A stretch of 64,000 nucleotides of DNA from an uncultured Eubacteriales bacterium (lineage in GTDB: Bacteria > Bacillota > Clostridia > Oscillospirales > Acutalibacteraceae), in contig CAKSEH010000002.1 in NCBI GenBank assembly GCA_934446475.1, positions 62,001 to 126,000 of the forward strand. The letters are read 5' to 3'. Numbering within the stretch: position 1 is the stretch's first letter; each line of letters opens with the position of its first letter. A model generated the notes under the pieces. That model was not told the origin of the DNA and made no database searches. It saw only the letters and a list, made by a program, of their open reading frames with translations. Below are positions 30,426 to 39,623 of this stretch, piece by piece. A program made the translations under genes and the position numbers.

Positions 30426-30857
30426 TCGAATTTTGTTCCCGTACACTCCCTTTTATCCCGATTTCACTCAAAAAAGGCAAAATCGTTTAGCGTGAAAGAA
30501 AAGGAAAAAACGGGAAATACAAAGAAATAAAATGACCTTGTGTTTGTAGAGAAATCTGCAAACACAGGGTCTTTTTTTATTGCGCTGGCAACACATAACT
30601 GCACTGAACCCGCGGCACAATGCCGCTACCAAAAGCCTTTCAAACCAACTGCACTGGCAACCTTAAATGCACTGGAAAACCGCTTAAATCATTTCTTTTC
30701 TCCCTATTTCTTATTATTTCCGTGTACCGAAAATTCTTATTGCACTGGCAATAATCAAAGAACTTGGCGCCCCTGTTTTTTCTCGGTATTTCATTTTTCG
30801 GAAGTCGGGTTATTTCTCGTTATCGCACTATGTAATTCCTCATTTTAAAAGAGAGAA
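30426..30857. other. Intergenic region with terminator and short repeated motif
   Basis: A strong hairpin (ACCTTGTGTTTG at about 30536 with CAAACACAGGGT to about 30570, then CTTTTTTT) probably ends ppdK transcripts. Beyond it, a motif like TGCACTGGCAA recurs at 30581, 30600, 30650, 30668 and 30741 with small variations. No convincing gene is visible in this stretch. Confidence 0.55.
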
Positions 30858-31244
30858 ATGAGAAAGCAGAAAACATTATGCAATTTTCAAATTTTATCCG
30901 ATACCGATATAAATAAAATTAAAGAATATATTCCTCAAGCTTTAACAGAGTTTGAACATCTTGTTGTTGTCGAAAATAGGAACGGAGACCCAATTGCATT
31001 TATGGGAACTAACGGCAGCCGCTTGGAAATGCTGTTTATCTCCCCTGGTGAGCAAGGTAAAGGGTACGGCAAAAAATTGAATGAATACGGCAAAAATAAT
31101 TACGGAATAAATGAAGTTACCGTAAATGAACAAAATTTACAGGCTGTCGGATTTTATAAACATATAGGTTTTATAACATATAAACGGCCAGACCTAGACG
31201 AGCAGGGAAACCCTTAACCTGTTTTGTATATGAAATTAGGCTGA
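30858..31244 (+). pseudogene. GNAT acetyltransferase remnant
   Basis: The readable frame (119 codons) contains the acetyl-CoA site of a GNAT protein, ISPGEQGKGYGKKL, and the conserved NEQNLQAVGFYKHIGF. It stops at TAA 31215 right after DEQGNP. The next codons in the same frame read PVLYMKLG followed by TGA (31242), which is the usual ending of this family (D-x-Q-G-N-P-Y-P-x-L-Y-M-x-L). So TAT for Tyr appears to have become TAA. The N-terminus also lacks the first strand and helix of the family. Both point to a decaying gene. Confidence 0.65.
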
Positions 31245-31311
31245 TATTCGAAATTTTTCATTATGAGTCAAAATTTGATATTAAAAAATTCTGCAAAATA
31301 TCACTTTTTAC

Positions 31312-31340
31312 TTGACATTTGCACTGCTTGTTGATATAAT
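31312..31340 (+). promoter_or_regulatory. Promoter of tRNA-Lys
   Basis: TTGACA (31312-31317), a 17-base spacer and TATAAT (31335-31340): a perfect sigma A promoter 18 bases before the tRNA. Confidence 0.92.
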
Positions 31341-31357
31341 AATAAAGCTGCGTATAT

Positions 31358-31433
31358 GATCCATTAGCTCAGCTGGCAGAGCACTTGACTTTTAATCAAG
31401 GTGTCCGGGATTCGAATTCCCGATGGGTCACCA
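31358..31433 (+). tRNA. tRNA-Lys (anticodon TTT)
   Basis: A full cloverleaf: acceptor GATCCAT with ATGGGTC, D loop AGCTGGCA, anticodon stem CTTGA/TCAAG enclosing CTTTTAA with anticodon TTT, and T loop TTCGAAT. The CCA end is encoded (31431-31433). Confidence 0.98.
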
Positions 31434-31472
31434 AAAACAGAGACGCTTGATATGCGTCTCTGTTTTTTTATC
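31434..31472 (+). terminator. Terminator of tRNA-Lys
   Basis: CAGAGACGC pairs with GCGTCTCTG over a TTGATAT loop, followed by a run of seven T. Confidence 0.93.
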
Positions 31473-31490
31473 AAAATATAGGATACACTA

Positions 31491-31519
31491 TTGACTTTTA
31501 ACACAATATATAGTATTAT
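31491..31519 (+). promoter_or_regulatory. Promoter of pflB
   Basis: TTGACT (31491-31496), a 17-base spacer and TATTAT (31514-31519), about 35 bases before the pflB start. Confidence 0.75.
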
Positions 31520-31556
31520 ATATCCTGTCACACAATAACATATGGGGGATAAAATT

Positions 31557-33788
31557 TTGGAATTTAATGAGTGGAACGGATTTAACGGCGGTATTTGGCA
31601 AAACGAAATAAATGTAAGTGATTTTATAAACACCAATTATAAGGAATATACGGGAAATGCTTGCTTTCTTTCGGGGCCCACAGAACGTACCTCAAAACTT
31701 ATGAAAAAGCTTAATATGCTTTTCGATGTTGAACGGCAGTTCGGCGGCGTTCTTGATATAGATACGGACACTGTTCTTACATCTACGAGTTATTCGCCTG
31801 GATATATAGATAAAGATAATGAAATTATTGTAGGCATTCAGACGAACAGGCCGCTCAAAAGAGGTGTAAACCCGTTCGGCGGTATGAGAATGGCAAGACA
31901 GGCTTGCGAGGCATACGGATATAAGCTTTCCGAGCGTATTGAAGAAGAATTTAAATACCGGACAACCCATAATGACGGCGTATTTAATGCCTATACCAAA
32001 GAAATGCGTCTTGCAAGAAAAAGCCACATTATAACGGGTCTCCCCGACGCATACGGCAGAGGCCGAATAATAGGTGATTACAGAAGAGTTGCGCTTTACG
32101 GCGTTGATGAGCTCATAAAAGCAAAAGAAAGTGATAAACTCTCCTTAACCGGTTTTGATTTTGATGAAGAACATACACGTCTGAGCGAAGAGCTGACTGC
32201 CCAGTTGAGTGCATTGGCAGATATGAAAAAAATGGCACTTGGTTACGGATTTGACATAAGCTCACCTGCCAAAAACGCCGCAGAAGCAATTCAATGGACC
32301 TATTTTGCTTACCTTGCGGCAATTAAGGAACAAAACGGAGCCGCAATGTCTATAGGAAGAGTAAGCACCTTTTTCGATATATATATTGAGCGTGACTTAG
32401 AGTCGGGACTTCTCGTTGAATCGTCGGCACAAGAACTTATAGACGATTTTGTTATGAAACTCCGAATTGCAAGGCATCTGCGCACACCCGAATATAATGA
32501 GCTTTTCGGCGGAGATCCTATGTGGATAACCGAAAGTATCGGCGGTATGGCAGAGAACAGTAAAACTCTTATAACAAAAAGCAGTTACAGAATGCTTAAT
32601 ACACTTTATACCTTAGGCCCTGCCCCCGAACCGAATCTTACTGTTTTATGGTCGAATAATCTGCCCGAACCGTTTAAAAGATTTTGCGCAAAGGTTTCCT
32701 GCGATACCGATTCGATACAGTATGAAAATGACGATATAATGCGCCCTATATACGGGGACGATTATGCTATAGCCTGCTGCGTATCGGCAATGCAGCTCGG
32801 CAAACAAATGCAATTTTTCGGTGCACGGTGCAATCTTCCCAAGCTATTGCTTTTAGCACTGAACGGCGGCTATGATACAACAAGTAAAATTCATATAGGG
32901 CCGCAGAAGGCTGTAATATGCGATGAAGTGCTCGATTACGGTAAAGTTAAAAATTTGCTTGACGATTACCTCACCTGGCTTACACGCCTTTATGTCAATA
33001 CTATGAATGTGATACATTATATGCACGATAAATATGCATATGAGCGTTCGCAGATGGCACTTCACGATACTTTTGTGCATAGATTTATGGCATTCGGAAT
33101 AGCAGGACTCTCTGTGATTACCGATTCGTTAAGCGCAATAAAATACGCCCGTGTTACTCCCGTAAGAGATAATGAAGGTTATATAACCGATTTTAAAACA
33201 GAAGGTGATTTTCCGAAATTCGGAAATGACGACGACAGGGTCGACAGTATTGCAAAGGAACTCACTCATACCGTAATAACAAAACTTAAAGCAACGCCTG
33301 CCTACAGAGGTGCCGAACACACACTTTCGGTACTCACTATAACATCAAATGTTATGTACGGTGAGCATACTGCCGCAACTCCCGACGGGCGCAAGGCAGG
33401 AACTCCTTTTGCCCCGGGCGCCAATCCTATGCATAACAGAGAACTTTCAGGTGCTCTGGCTTCCCTCAACTCCGTTTCAAAGTTATCTTATAACGATTGC
33501 CGTGACGGAATATCTAACACCTTCTCCGTAACTCCCGACACACTCGGAAGAAACGAAGAGGAACGCTGCAAAAACCTTGTTTCGATTCTTGACGGATACT
33601 TTAAAAAAGGCGCTCATCACATAAATGTAAATGTGTTAAACAGAGAGACCCTTATAAAAGCATACGAAAATCCGGAAATGTATCCTAACCTCACGATACG
33701 TGTATCGGGGTACGCAGTAAACTTTAATAAACTTTCAAAAAAGCAGCAGCGTGAGGTTATCAGCAGAACATTCCACGAGGCGTTATGA
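31557..33788 (+). CDS. pflB: Pyruvate formate-lyase (formate C-acetyltransferase)
   Basis: A 743-residue glycyl-radical enzyme that cleaves pyruvate with CoA to acetyl-CoA and formate under anaerobiosis. The catalytic double cysteine is in IACCVSAMQLGKQMQFFGAR and the radical Gly in RVSGYAVNF near the C-terminus. GFNGGIWQNEINVSDFI is the normal N-terminal block. The TTG at 31557 has GGGGGA seven bases upstream and gives MEFNEWNGF; an ATG at 31542 would add five residues but has no site. The activase gene follows with a four-base overlap. Confidence 0.95.
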   Translation: MEFNEWNGFNGGIWQNEINVSDFINTNYKEYTGNACFLSGPTERTSKLMKKLNMLFDVERQFGGVLDIDTDTVLTSTSYSPGYIDKDNEIIVGIQTNRPLKRGVNPFGGMRMARQACEAYGYKLSERIEEEFKYRTTHNDGVFNAYTKEMRLARKSHIITGLPDAYGRGRIIGDYRRVALYGVDELIKAKESDKLSLTGFDFDEEHTRLSEELTAQLSALADMKKMALGYGFDISSPAKNAAEAIQWTYFAYLAAIKEQNGAAMSIGRVSTFFDIYIERDLESGLLVESSAQELIDDFVMKLRIARHLRTPEYNELFGGDPMWITESIGGMAENSKTLITKSSYRMLNTLYTLGPAPEPNLTVLWSNNLPEPFKRFCAKVSCDTDSIQYENDDIMRPIYGDDYAIACCVSAMQLGKQMQFFGARCNLPKLLLLALNGGYDTTSKIHIGPQKAVICDEVLDYGKVKNLLDDYLTWLTRLYVNTMNVIHYMHDKYAYERSQMALHDTFVHRFMAFGIAGLSVITDSLSAIKYARVTPVRDNEGYITDFKTEGDFPKFGNDDDRVDSIAKELTHTVITKLKATPAYRGAEHTLSVLTITSNVMYGEHTAATPDGRKAGTPFAPGANPMHNRELSGALASLNSVSKLSYNDCRDGISNTFSVTPDTLGRNEEERCKNLVSILDGYFKKGAHHINVNVLNRETLIKAYENPEMYPNLTIRVSGYAVNFNKLSKKQQREVISRTFHEAL

Positions 33789-34516
33789 TGGGTAACAATA
33801 TAACGGGAAAAATCAGCTCAATTCAAACAATGGGCACGTTGGACGGTCCGGGAGTCAGATTTGTTATTTTTATGCAGGGATGTCCGCTGCGATGCGTATG
33901 CTGCCATAATCCTGAGACTTGGAGTTTTGACGGCGGAGACTCATTTACTCCGAATTCCTTATTTGAAAGAGTCTTAAGGTACCGTGAATACTTCGGCGAT
34001 AGCGGCGGCATAACAGTTTCCGGCGGCGAACCGCTTATGCAGGCAGAGTTTGTCGCCGAATTGTTTTCGCTTTGCAGAAAATCCCATATAAGCACCTGCC
34101 TTGATACGAGCGGTTGTGTGATTGACAAAAACGTTCTTTCTCTGCTTGATAAGACCGATCACTGTCTGCTTGACATCAAATATTCAAGCGATGAGAAATA
34201 CCTAAACTATGTAGGATGCAGTATTAAAAAGCCGCTTGAATTCTTAAGCGAACTTAATTCAAGAAAAATCGACACAAGAATCAGACAGGTAATAATCGAA
34301 GGACTTAACGATAAAAAAGAAGATATTATAAAACTTAAAAAACTTTTATCCCCCTATAGCTGCATATCGGAAATTGAACTTTTGCCGTTTAGAAAATTAT
34401 GCGAAGACAAATATAAGGCTTTAGGGGTGGAATTTAAACTTTCAGCGTACCCAGAAACAGACCCACAAAAAATAAGATATTTAAACTCATTGCTCGGCGT
34501 TACAACAAACAGATAA
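33785..34516 (+). CDS. pflA: Pyruvate formate-lyase activating enzyme
   Basis: A 243-residue radical SAM enzyme that installs the glycyl radical on PflB. The iron-sulfur motif is GCPLRCVCCHNPE (CxxxCxxC), with the glycine-rich SAM contact VSGGEPLMQ and the later LLDIKYS. The N-terminus contains T-M-G-T-L-D-G-P-G-V-R, typical of PflA. ATG 33785 overlaps the pflB stop; ATG 33788 is an equally possible start. MITE copy 2 lies 38 bases beyond its stop. Confidence 0.95.
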   Translation: MMGNNITGKISSIQTMGTLDGPGVRFVIFMQGCPLRCVCCHNPETWSFDGGDSFTPNSLFERVLRYREYFGDSGGITVSGGEPLMQAEFVAELFSLCRKSHISTCLDTSGCVIDKNVLSLLDKTDHCLLDIKYSSDEKYLNYVGCSIKKPLEFLSELNSRKIDTRIRQVIIEGLNDKKEDIIKLKKLLSPYSCISEIELLPFRKLCEDKYKALGVEFKLSAYPETDPQKIRYLNSLLGVTTNR

Positions 34517-34554
34517 AATGTAATTTTATCCTCAAAATTGTTTTGCTTCTACAT

Positions 34555-34712
34555 TAGACAGTACAATCAGGGCACAACGCTTCCCATAGCGGAAAATTTG
34601 TCCGTTTATATTGTCTCGTCATTTGAAATATGTCGTATTGTGAGCAGAGGGCAACAATGTCGATAACTGCACCGTTTCTTCAAAAAGCATTGTACCTTGA
34701 TTGTATTGTCTA
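34555..34712. mobile_element. MITE copy 2 (158 bp, internally shortened)
   Basis: Ends match copy 1: TAGACAGTACAATC at the left and GATTGTATTGTCTA at the right (terminal repeats 34555-34577 and 34690-34712, three mismatches). The first 65 or so internal bases and the last 75 match the copy at 12898-13171 closely, while about 115 bases of the central palindromic part are missing. It sits between pflA and the convergent leuS and has no coding content. Confidence 0.85.
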
Positions 34713-34737
34713 TGTAACGCTTAAAAAGCACAAAAAT

Positions 34738-34780
34738 GCAGTATATTCACCGAATTTGATCGGAGAATATACTGCATTTA
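34738..34780. terminator. Terminator of leuS
   Basis: GCAGTATATTC pairs with GAATATACTGC (34738-34748 with 34765-34775), with an inner CCGA/TCGG stem. On the minus strand ATTTTTGTG follows. It may also stop transcripts coming from pflA. Confidence 0.85.
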
Positions 34781-34787
34781 ATTATTT

Positions 34788-37193
34788 TTATTTTACTACG
34801 ATATTTACAAGGCGTTTCGGAACATATAATTGCTTTATTATATTTTTTCCGTTGATTTCGCTTACCACGGCAGGTTCGTTCAACGCAAGCTTTATTGCGT
34901 CCTCGGAAGAAATATCGGCTTCAACATCAATCCTCGCCTTTATCTTTCCGTTTACCTGTACCGCAATCTGAACGGTGGAGTCGACACATTTTAAAGGGTC
35001 AAACTCGGGCCATTTTGCCTGATTTAACATACCTGTAAATCCGCAGAGCTGCCAAAGTTCCTCGGTTATATGGGGGGCAAACGGATTTAAAAGCATAATA
35101 TATGTCTTCATTTCCGCTTTGTTTATGCTGCCTGTGGCGGTTATGGAATTAAGAAGCGACATTAAGGCTGCAATTGCAGTATTCATCTTAAGGTCTTCAA
35201 TATCCTCCGTAACCTTTTTGACGGTTTTATGGAAATCGCTTTCAAGTTCTTTACGGTAAGAGTCACCGTCAACAAGAATATCTCTGAGTGCAAACACCTT
35301 TTCAAGGAAACGCTTGCTGCCCTTTATTGACGACTGACTCCAGGGCGCTGCCTTTTCAAAATCACCGATGAACATTTCGTATACACGCATTGTATCTGCG
35401 CCGTAATCTCTTACAATTTCATCGGGATTTACTACGTTTCCTCTCGACTTAGACATTTTTTCGCCGTTTTCACCGAGAATCATTCCGTGGCTGGTTCTCT
35501 TAGCGTAGGGCTCGGGGTTAGGAACAACTCCTATATCATACAGGAAACGATGCCAAAAACGACTGTAAAGCAAATGCAGTGTCGTATGTTCCATACCGCC
35601 GTTATACCAGTCAACAGGACACCAATACTTAAGCGCCTCGGGCGAGGCAAGCTGTTTGTCGTTATGCGGATCACAATAACGCAGGAAGTACCACGAAGAA
35701 CCCGCCCACTGAGGCATTGTATCTGTTTCACGCTTCGCCGGACCCCCGCAGTGAGGACACTTTGTATTCACCCAATCGCTTATTTTTGCAAGCGGTGATT
35801 CGCCGTTATCAGTGGGCTCATAAGAATCAACCTCCGGCAATTTAAGCGGGAGTTCGCTTTCATCAAGCGGAACAAAGCCGCACTTATCGCAGTGAACAAT
35901 AGGAATGGGTTCGCCCCAATATCTCTGACGGGAAAAAACCCAGTCTCTGAGCTTATAATTTACCTTTTTTTCTCCGAGACCTTTTTCCGAAAGCCAGTTT
36001 TGAATTGCGGATTTTGCCTCTTCAACAGTCATTCCGGTTAAAAATCCGGAATTGACCATTTTGCCCTCGGAACAGCTTGTGTATGCCTCTTTTTCAACAT
36101 CTCCGCCTGCAACCACTTCTATAATCGGCAAACCGAATTTTTTGGCAAAGTCATAGTCTCTCGTATCGTGCGCAGGAACAGCCATTATAGCTCCCGTGCC
36201 GTAAGATATAAGAACATAGTCGGATAAAAATATCGGTATTTCTGCACCGTTTACGGGATTTACAGCCATTATTCCGTTCAACTTAACGCCTGTTTTATCC
36301 TTCGTAAGTTCTGTTCGCTCAAAATCGGATTTTTTGGCAGCCTCCGCTTTGTATTTCAATACCTCGTCGATGTTTGAAATTTTATCCGCCCACTTATCGA
36401 TAAGCGGATGTTCGGGAGACATTACCATATAGGTTACGCCGAAAAGCGTATCTGCACGTGTGGTGAAAACTTCGAGCGTATCTCCTGCAGTTGTAGAAAA
36501 CTTAACCTGTGTTCCGTAAGAGCGGCCTATCCAATTGCGCTGCTGTGTTTTAACACGGTCAATAAAATCAAGATTATCAAGGCCGTCAAGCAACTTTTCG
36601 GCATAGTCGGTAATTTTAAGCATCCACTGGCTTTTTTCCTTGTGAACGACCTCGCTTCCGCATCTTTCGCAAACACCGTTTACTACTTCTTCATTTGCAA
36701 GAACGCACTTACAGGATGTGCACCAGTTAACCGACATTTTTTTCTTATAAGCAAGACCTTTTTTGAAAAGCTGAAGGAATATCCACTGAGTCCATTTGTA
36801 ATATGAGGGGTCTGTGGTATTTATTTCCCTGCTCCAGTCAAACGAAAATCCGAGCGACTTAAGCTGGCGCTTGAAATTTTCTATATTTTGTTCCGTAACT
36901 ATCGCAGGATGTATATGATTCTTAATTGCATAGTTTTCAGTGGGAAGTCCGAACGCATCCCAACCCATAGGATAAAGGACATTATACCCCTGCAGACGTT
37001 TCTTTCTAGCAACTATATCAAGCGCTGTATATGAACGGGGGTGTCCCACGTGAAGGCCCTGTCCCGACGGATACGGGAATTCGACAAGTCCGTAAAACTT
37101 AGGAAGTGAATAATCTTCCTTTGCGGCAAAAGTTTGTTCTTTATCCCATATTCCCTGCCATTTTTTTTCAATTCCTGCATAATCATACTGCAT
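34788..37193 (-). CDS. leuS: Leucyl-tRNA synthetase
   Basis: An 801-residue class I aminoacyl-tRNA synthetase that charges tRNA-Leu. The HIGH signature appears as HVGH in FPYPSGQGLHVGHPRSYT, and KMSKS as EKMSKSRGNVVNPDE. A zinc-binding insert CTSC...CERCG and the large editing domain with GTGAIMAVPAHDTRDYDFA are present. The anticodon-binding domain ends in the family's small C-terminal domain. It is the last gene of the long dprA-to-leuS run, three bases after rsfS. Confidence 0.98.
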   Translation of the reverse strand: MQYDYAGIEKKWQGIWDKEQTFAAKEDYSLPKFYGLVEFPYPSGQGLHVGHPRSYTALDIVARKKRLQGYNVLYPMGWDAFGLPTENYAIKNHIHPAIVTEQNIENFKRQLKSLGFSFDWSREINTTDPSYYKWTQWIFLQLFKKGLAYKKKMSVNWCTSCKCVLANEEVVNGVCERCGSEVVHKEKSQWMLKITDYAEKLLDGLDNLDFIDRVKTQQRNWIGRSYGTQVKFSTTAGDTLEVFTTRADTLFGVTYMVMSPEHPLIDKWADKISNIDEVLKYKAEAAKKSDFERTELTKDKTGVKLNGIMAVNPVNGAEIPIFLSDYVLISYGTGAIMAVPAHDTRDYDFAKKFGLPIIEVVAGGDVEKEAYTSCSEGKMVNSGFLTGMTVEEAKSAIQNWLSEKGLGEKKVNYKLRDWVFSRQRYWGEPIPIVHCDKCGFVPLDESELPLKLPEVDSYEPTDNGESPLAKISDWVNTKCPHCGGPAKRETDTMPQWAGSSWYFLRYCDPHNDKQLASPEALKYWCPVDWYNGGMEHTTLHLLYSRFWHRFLYDIGVVPNPEPYAKRTSHGMILGENGEKMSKSRGNVVNPDEIVRDYGADTMRVYEMFIGDFEKAAPWSQSSIKGSKRFLEKVFALRDILVDGDSYRKELESDFHKTVKKVTEDIEDLKMNTAIAALMSLLNSITATGSINKAEMKTYIMLLNPFAPHITEELWQLCGFTGMLNQAKWPEFDPLKCVDSTVQIAVQVNGKIKARIDVEADISSEDAIKLALNEPAVVSEINGKNIIKQLYVPKRLVNIVVK

Positions 37194-37195
37194 AT

Positions 37196-37561
37196 TCAGT
37201 CACCCTCCGACTCGGTCAATATACCCGAGAGTTCAATTTTTTCAGCATCGTTCCACATATTATCAAGCCCGTAAAATTCCCGTTGGTCAGGCGTGAAAAT
37301 ATGGATAATAACAGATGAATAATCAAGCACTATCCAACCTGTTGTTCTGCCTTCAATATGATGAGGCGCAAATCCTGCTTCACTGAGCTTTTCCTCAACC
37401 TCATCCGCAAGAGAATGAACATGAGTCGACGATGTGGCGGTTGCCACAATAAAGTATTCGGTCAGCGCAGTAAGATTATCAACCTTTAAAACACTTAAAT
37501 TCCGTGCTTTTTTATCGTTAAGCGCATTTGCTGCAACTTTTATAAATTCTTCGTTATTCAA
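37196..37561 (-). CDS. rsfS: Ribosomal silencing factor RsfS
   Basis: A 121-residue protein that binds uL14 on the 50S subunit and blocks subunit joining in starvation. Family blocks are DKKARNLSVLKV, FIVATATSSTHVHSLADEVEEKL, EGRTTGWIVLDYSSVIIHIF and FYGLDNMWNDAEKI. A TTG start at 37561, one base after the yqeK stop, gives the normal length; an upstream reading to 37648 would lie inside yqeK. The AAAGGAG in the end of yqeK serves as its ribosome site, at a rather long distance. Confidence 0.92.
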   Translation of the reverse strand: MNNEEFIKVAANALNDKKARNLSVLKVDNLTALTEYFIVATATSSTHVHSLADEVEEKLSEAGFAPHHIEGRTTGWIVLDYSSVIIHIFTPDQREFYGLDNMWNDAEKIELSGILTESEGD

Positions 37562-37562
37562 A

Positions 37563-38144
37563 TTAAACCGTAACTCCTTTAAGACATAATCCGTTATACG
37601 CCGCAACAGAATCGGGATGCAAAGAAACACCTTTTTTGATAAGATCACCTATCATATAGCAAAGCGAATATTTAACCGCCTTGTCAAGTGAAATATCGGC
37701 AAGGCTGCGCATAACATCGACATCCTTATATGTGCGGTCCGCCGATATGAAATCGGCGATATATATAATTTCGGTAAGCAGGCTCATATTCGCCTTGGCG
37801 GTGGTATGATATCTGATGGCATCATATATTTCGGGGTCATCAACAAAAAGGCAACCCTTAACATACGCTGCGCCTGATATCCCGTGCCAGAGTTTCTGGG
37901 CGTTTTTTTCAACATCAGTGAGTATTATACCAAATCGTTCGAATATTTTCAAGTGCTCCTCGGGGGGCAAATTTTTGGTTATATCGTGCAAAAGGCCTGC
38001 AAGATAGGCTTTATTTTCATCTGCGCCGTATTTTAGTGCAAGTTCCCTCGCTTTATCGGCCACACAAATACAATGATTATATCTGTAATCATCAAGTTTT
38101 TCCCGGAGCACATTTTTAAATGAATCGTAATTATTAAAGTCCAC
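37563..38144 (-). CDS. yqeK: HD-domain Ap4A hydrolase/nucleotidase YqeK
   Basis: A 193-residue HD-superfamily protein; YqeK relatives hydrolyse diadenosine tetraphosphate. The metal-binding pattern is H in RYNHCICVADKA, the HD pair in GLLHDITKNLP, then HGISGA and IRYHTTA, and a final D in YIADFISADR. GTG 38144 with AGAGGAA upstream gives the normal length and a start overlapping the end of nadD by 11 bases, as is usual for this pair. Confidence 0.9.
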   Translation of the reverse strand: MDFNNYDSFKNVLREKLDDYRYNHCICVADKARELALKYGADENKAYLAGLLHDITKNLPPEEHLKIFERFGIILTDVEKNAQKLWHGISGAAYVKGCLFVDDPEIYDAIRYHTTAKANMSLLTEIIYIADFISADRTYKDVDVMRSLADISLDKAVKYSLCYMIGDLIKKGVSLHPDSVAAYNGLCLKGVTV

Positions 38145-38721
38145 TTGAGTAAAGCTTCCTCTCTTTAATATACATATAAACCTTTTCGGGCAAAAGCTCA
38201 CGGTTTATTTTAAATCGAAGCTCAGTTGAGGAAATATCGGCAATATCGGCTTTTATTATATTTATATCTGCGCCGTACTCCCTCATTCTTTGAGCGCTTT
38301 TTTCGGCGGAATCCGTACCCTTTCTTTCAAACGCAATAAAAGAGACTTCTTTTATAAGCTCCTGCCATTTATGCCACTTATCAAGCGATGAAAGCATATC
38401 TCCGCCCACCGTAAGATAAAACTTATCGTACGGATAAAGTTTTTTAAGTTCTCTTACGGTATCTATCGAATAGCTTTTGCCTTGCCTTTTTATTTCTATA
38501 TCGGACACAACAACCTTTTTTAAATCTTCACAGGCAAGTCTGCACATCATAAGTCTGTCCTGTGCGCTTGCCATTTCGCTGCAAACCTTATGCGGAGGTA
38601 TCATTGTCGGAATAACAATGACTTTATCAATAAAGTCATTGTTTGAAAGTTCGGAAATTATTTGATAATGACCTATATGAAGAGGATTGAAAGTGCCACC
38701 GAAAATTGCTATACGGGACAT
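38134..38721 (-). CDS. nadD: Nicotinate-nucleotide adenylyltransferase
   Basis: A 195-residue enzyme of NAD synthesis that transfers AMP to nicotinate mononucleotide. It has the nucleotidyltransferase motif GGTFNPLHIGHY near the N-terminus, VIPTMIPPHK, FYLTVGGDMLSSLDKW and the C-terminal ISSTELR. Length is standard. It begins right after the yhbY stop and overlaps yqeK at its end. Confidence 0.96.
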   Translation of the reverse strand: MSRIAIFGGTFNPLHIGHYQIISELSNNDFIDKVIVIPTMIPPHKVCSEMASAQDRLMMCRLACEDLKKVVVSDIEIKRQGKSYSIDTVRELKKLYPYDKFYLTVGGDMLSSLDKWHKWQELIKEVSFIAFERKGTDSAEKSAQRMREYGADINIIKADIADISSTELRFKINRELLPEKVYMYIKERKLYSSGL

Positions 38722-39021
38722 TTATTTCACCAAAACGATTTTACGGTTTTCTTTATTGCCGCTTTGTCTGTAAAGAACAAATTTGTTTCCTATCACCTGA
38801 ACAACATCCGCACTGACTTCGGCCGCTATGGTATCGGCAACCTTACGAACATCTTCCGGAGCTGTTTCCAGTACTTTTGCTTTAATCAGTTCTCTTGATT
38901 CAAGAGCATCGTTTGCCTGTTTGATGACCTGCTCGCCGACTCCTGATTTTCCGATATGAAGCACCGTTTCCATACTGTTTGCAAGTCCCCTGAGTTGTGC
39001 ACGCTGTCTGCTGTTTAACAT
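38722..39021 (-). CDS. yhbY: YhbY/CRM-domain RNA-binding protein
   Basis: A 99-residue CRM-domain protein that associates with pre-50S ribosomal particles. It shows LTSRQR-like LNSRQRAQLRGLA, HIGKSGV (the GxxG RNA-binding loop region), ELIKAKVLE and the terminal VQVIGNKFVLYRQSG. Its start overlaps the rdgB stop by one base. Confidence 0.95.
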   Translation of the reverse strand: MLNSRQRAQLRGLANSMETVLHIGKSGVGEQVIKQANDALESRELIKAKVLETAPEDVRKVADTIAAEVSADVVQVIGNKFVLYRQSGNKENRKIVLVK

Positions 39022-39623
39022 TATTTGTTCTCCTTTTTAATTTCCGAAATTATTTTTGTTTTAAATTTTTCAAGCGCCTTTCCCCTATGGCTTACAGCGT
39101 CTTTTTCATCCTTTGTAAGTTCGGCAAAGCAACCTTTTTCGCTTATAAAAACGGGGTCATATCCGAAACCGTTGTTGCCGTGAGGGGTCTTTGAAATATA
39201 TCCGTTGCATTCGCCGTTTACGGTAAAATAATTTCCGCTCGGGAAAACGCAGGCAATACAGCATTCGAATTTTGCCGTTCTTTTATCATTCTCAACATCT
39301 TTTAGGTTTAATAGGAGCTTTTCTATGTTTTTTTGATCTGTAGCATCGGGATCGGAGTATCTTGCAGAGTAAACTCCCGGTGCTCCTCCGAGCGCATCGA
39401 CGCACAGTCCCGAATCATCTGCAACGGTTATAAGTCCTGTTGCCTTAAGACCCGACCTTGCTTTTAAAAGAGCGTTTTCCTCAAATGTTGTTCCTGTTTC
39501 CTCAACTTCCGGAATTTCGTTTTCAAGGTCTCTTTCAGAAACGACATCAAAGCCCATCGGAATGAGAATTCTCTCAAGTTCCGCAAGCTTTTTTAAGTTT
39601 TTGGTTGCAATAAAGATTTTCAT
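39021..39623 (-). CDS. rdgB: dITP/XTP pyrophosphatase (RdgB/HAM1 family)
   Basis: A 200-residue enzyme that removes deaminated purine nucleoside triphosphates from the pool. Family motifs are IATKNLKKLAEL at the start, TFEENALLKA, VADDSGLCVDALGGAPGVYSARYS, NGFGYDPVFI and SHRGKAL. Its start overlaps the ftsY stop by four bases. Confidence 0.97.
   Translation of the reverse strand: MKIFIATKNLKKLAELERILIPMGFDVVSERDLENEIPEVEETGTTFEENALLKARSGLKATGLITVADDSGLCVDALGGAPGVYSARYSDPDATDQKNIEKLLLNLKDVENDKRTAKFECCIACVFPSGNYFTVNGECNGYISKTPHGNNGFGYDPVFISEKGCFAELTKDEKDAVSHRGKALEKFKTKIISEIKKENK

Noticed and set aside
33823..34128. Plus- or minus-strand extra genes within pflB-pflA
   Set aside because: All frames of 60-110 codons here are opposite or inside well-supported enzymes and carry no start signals.
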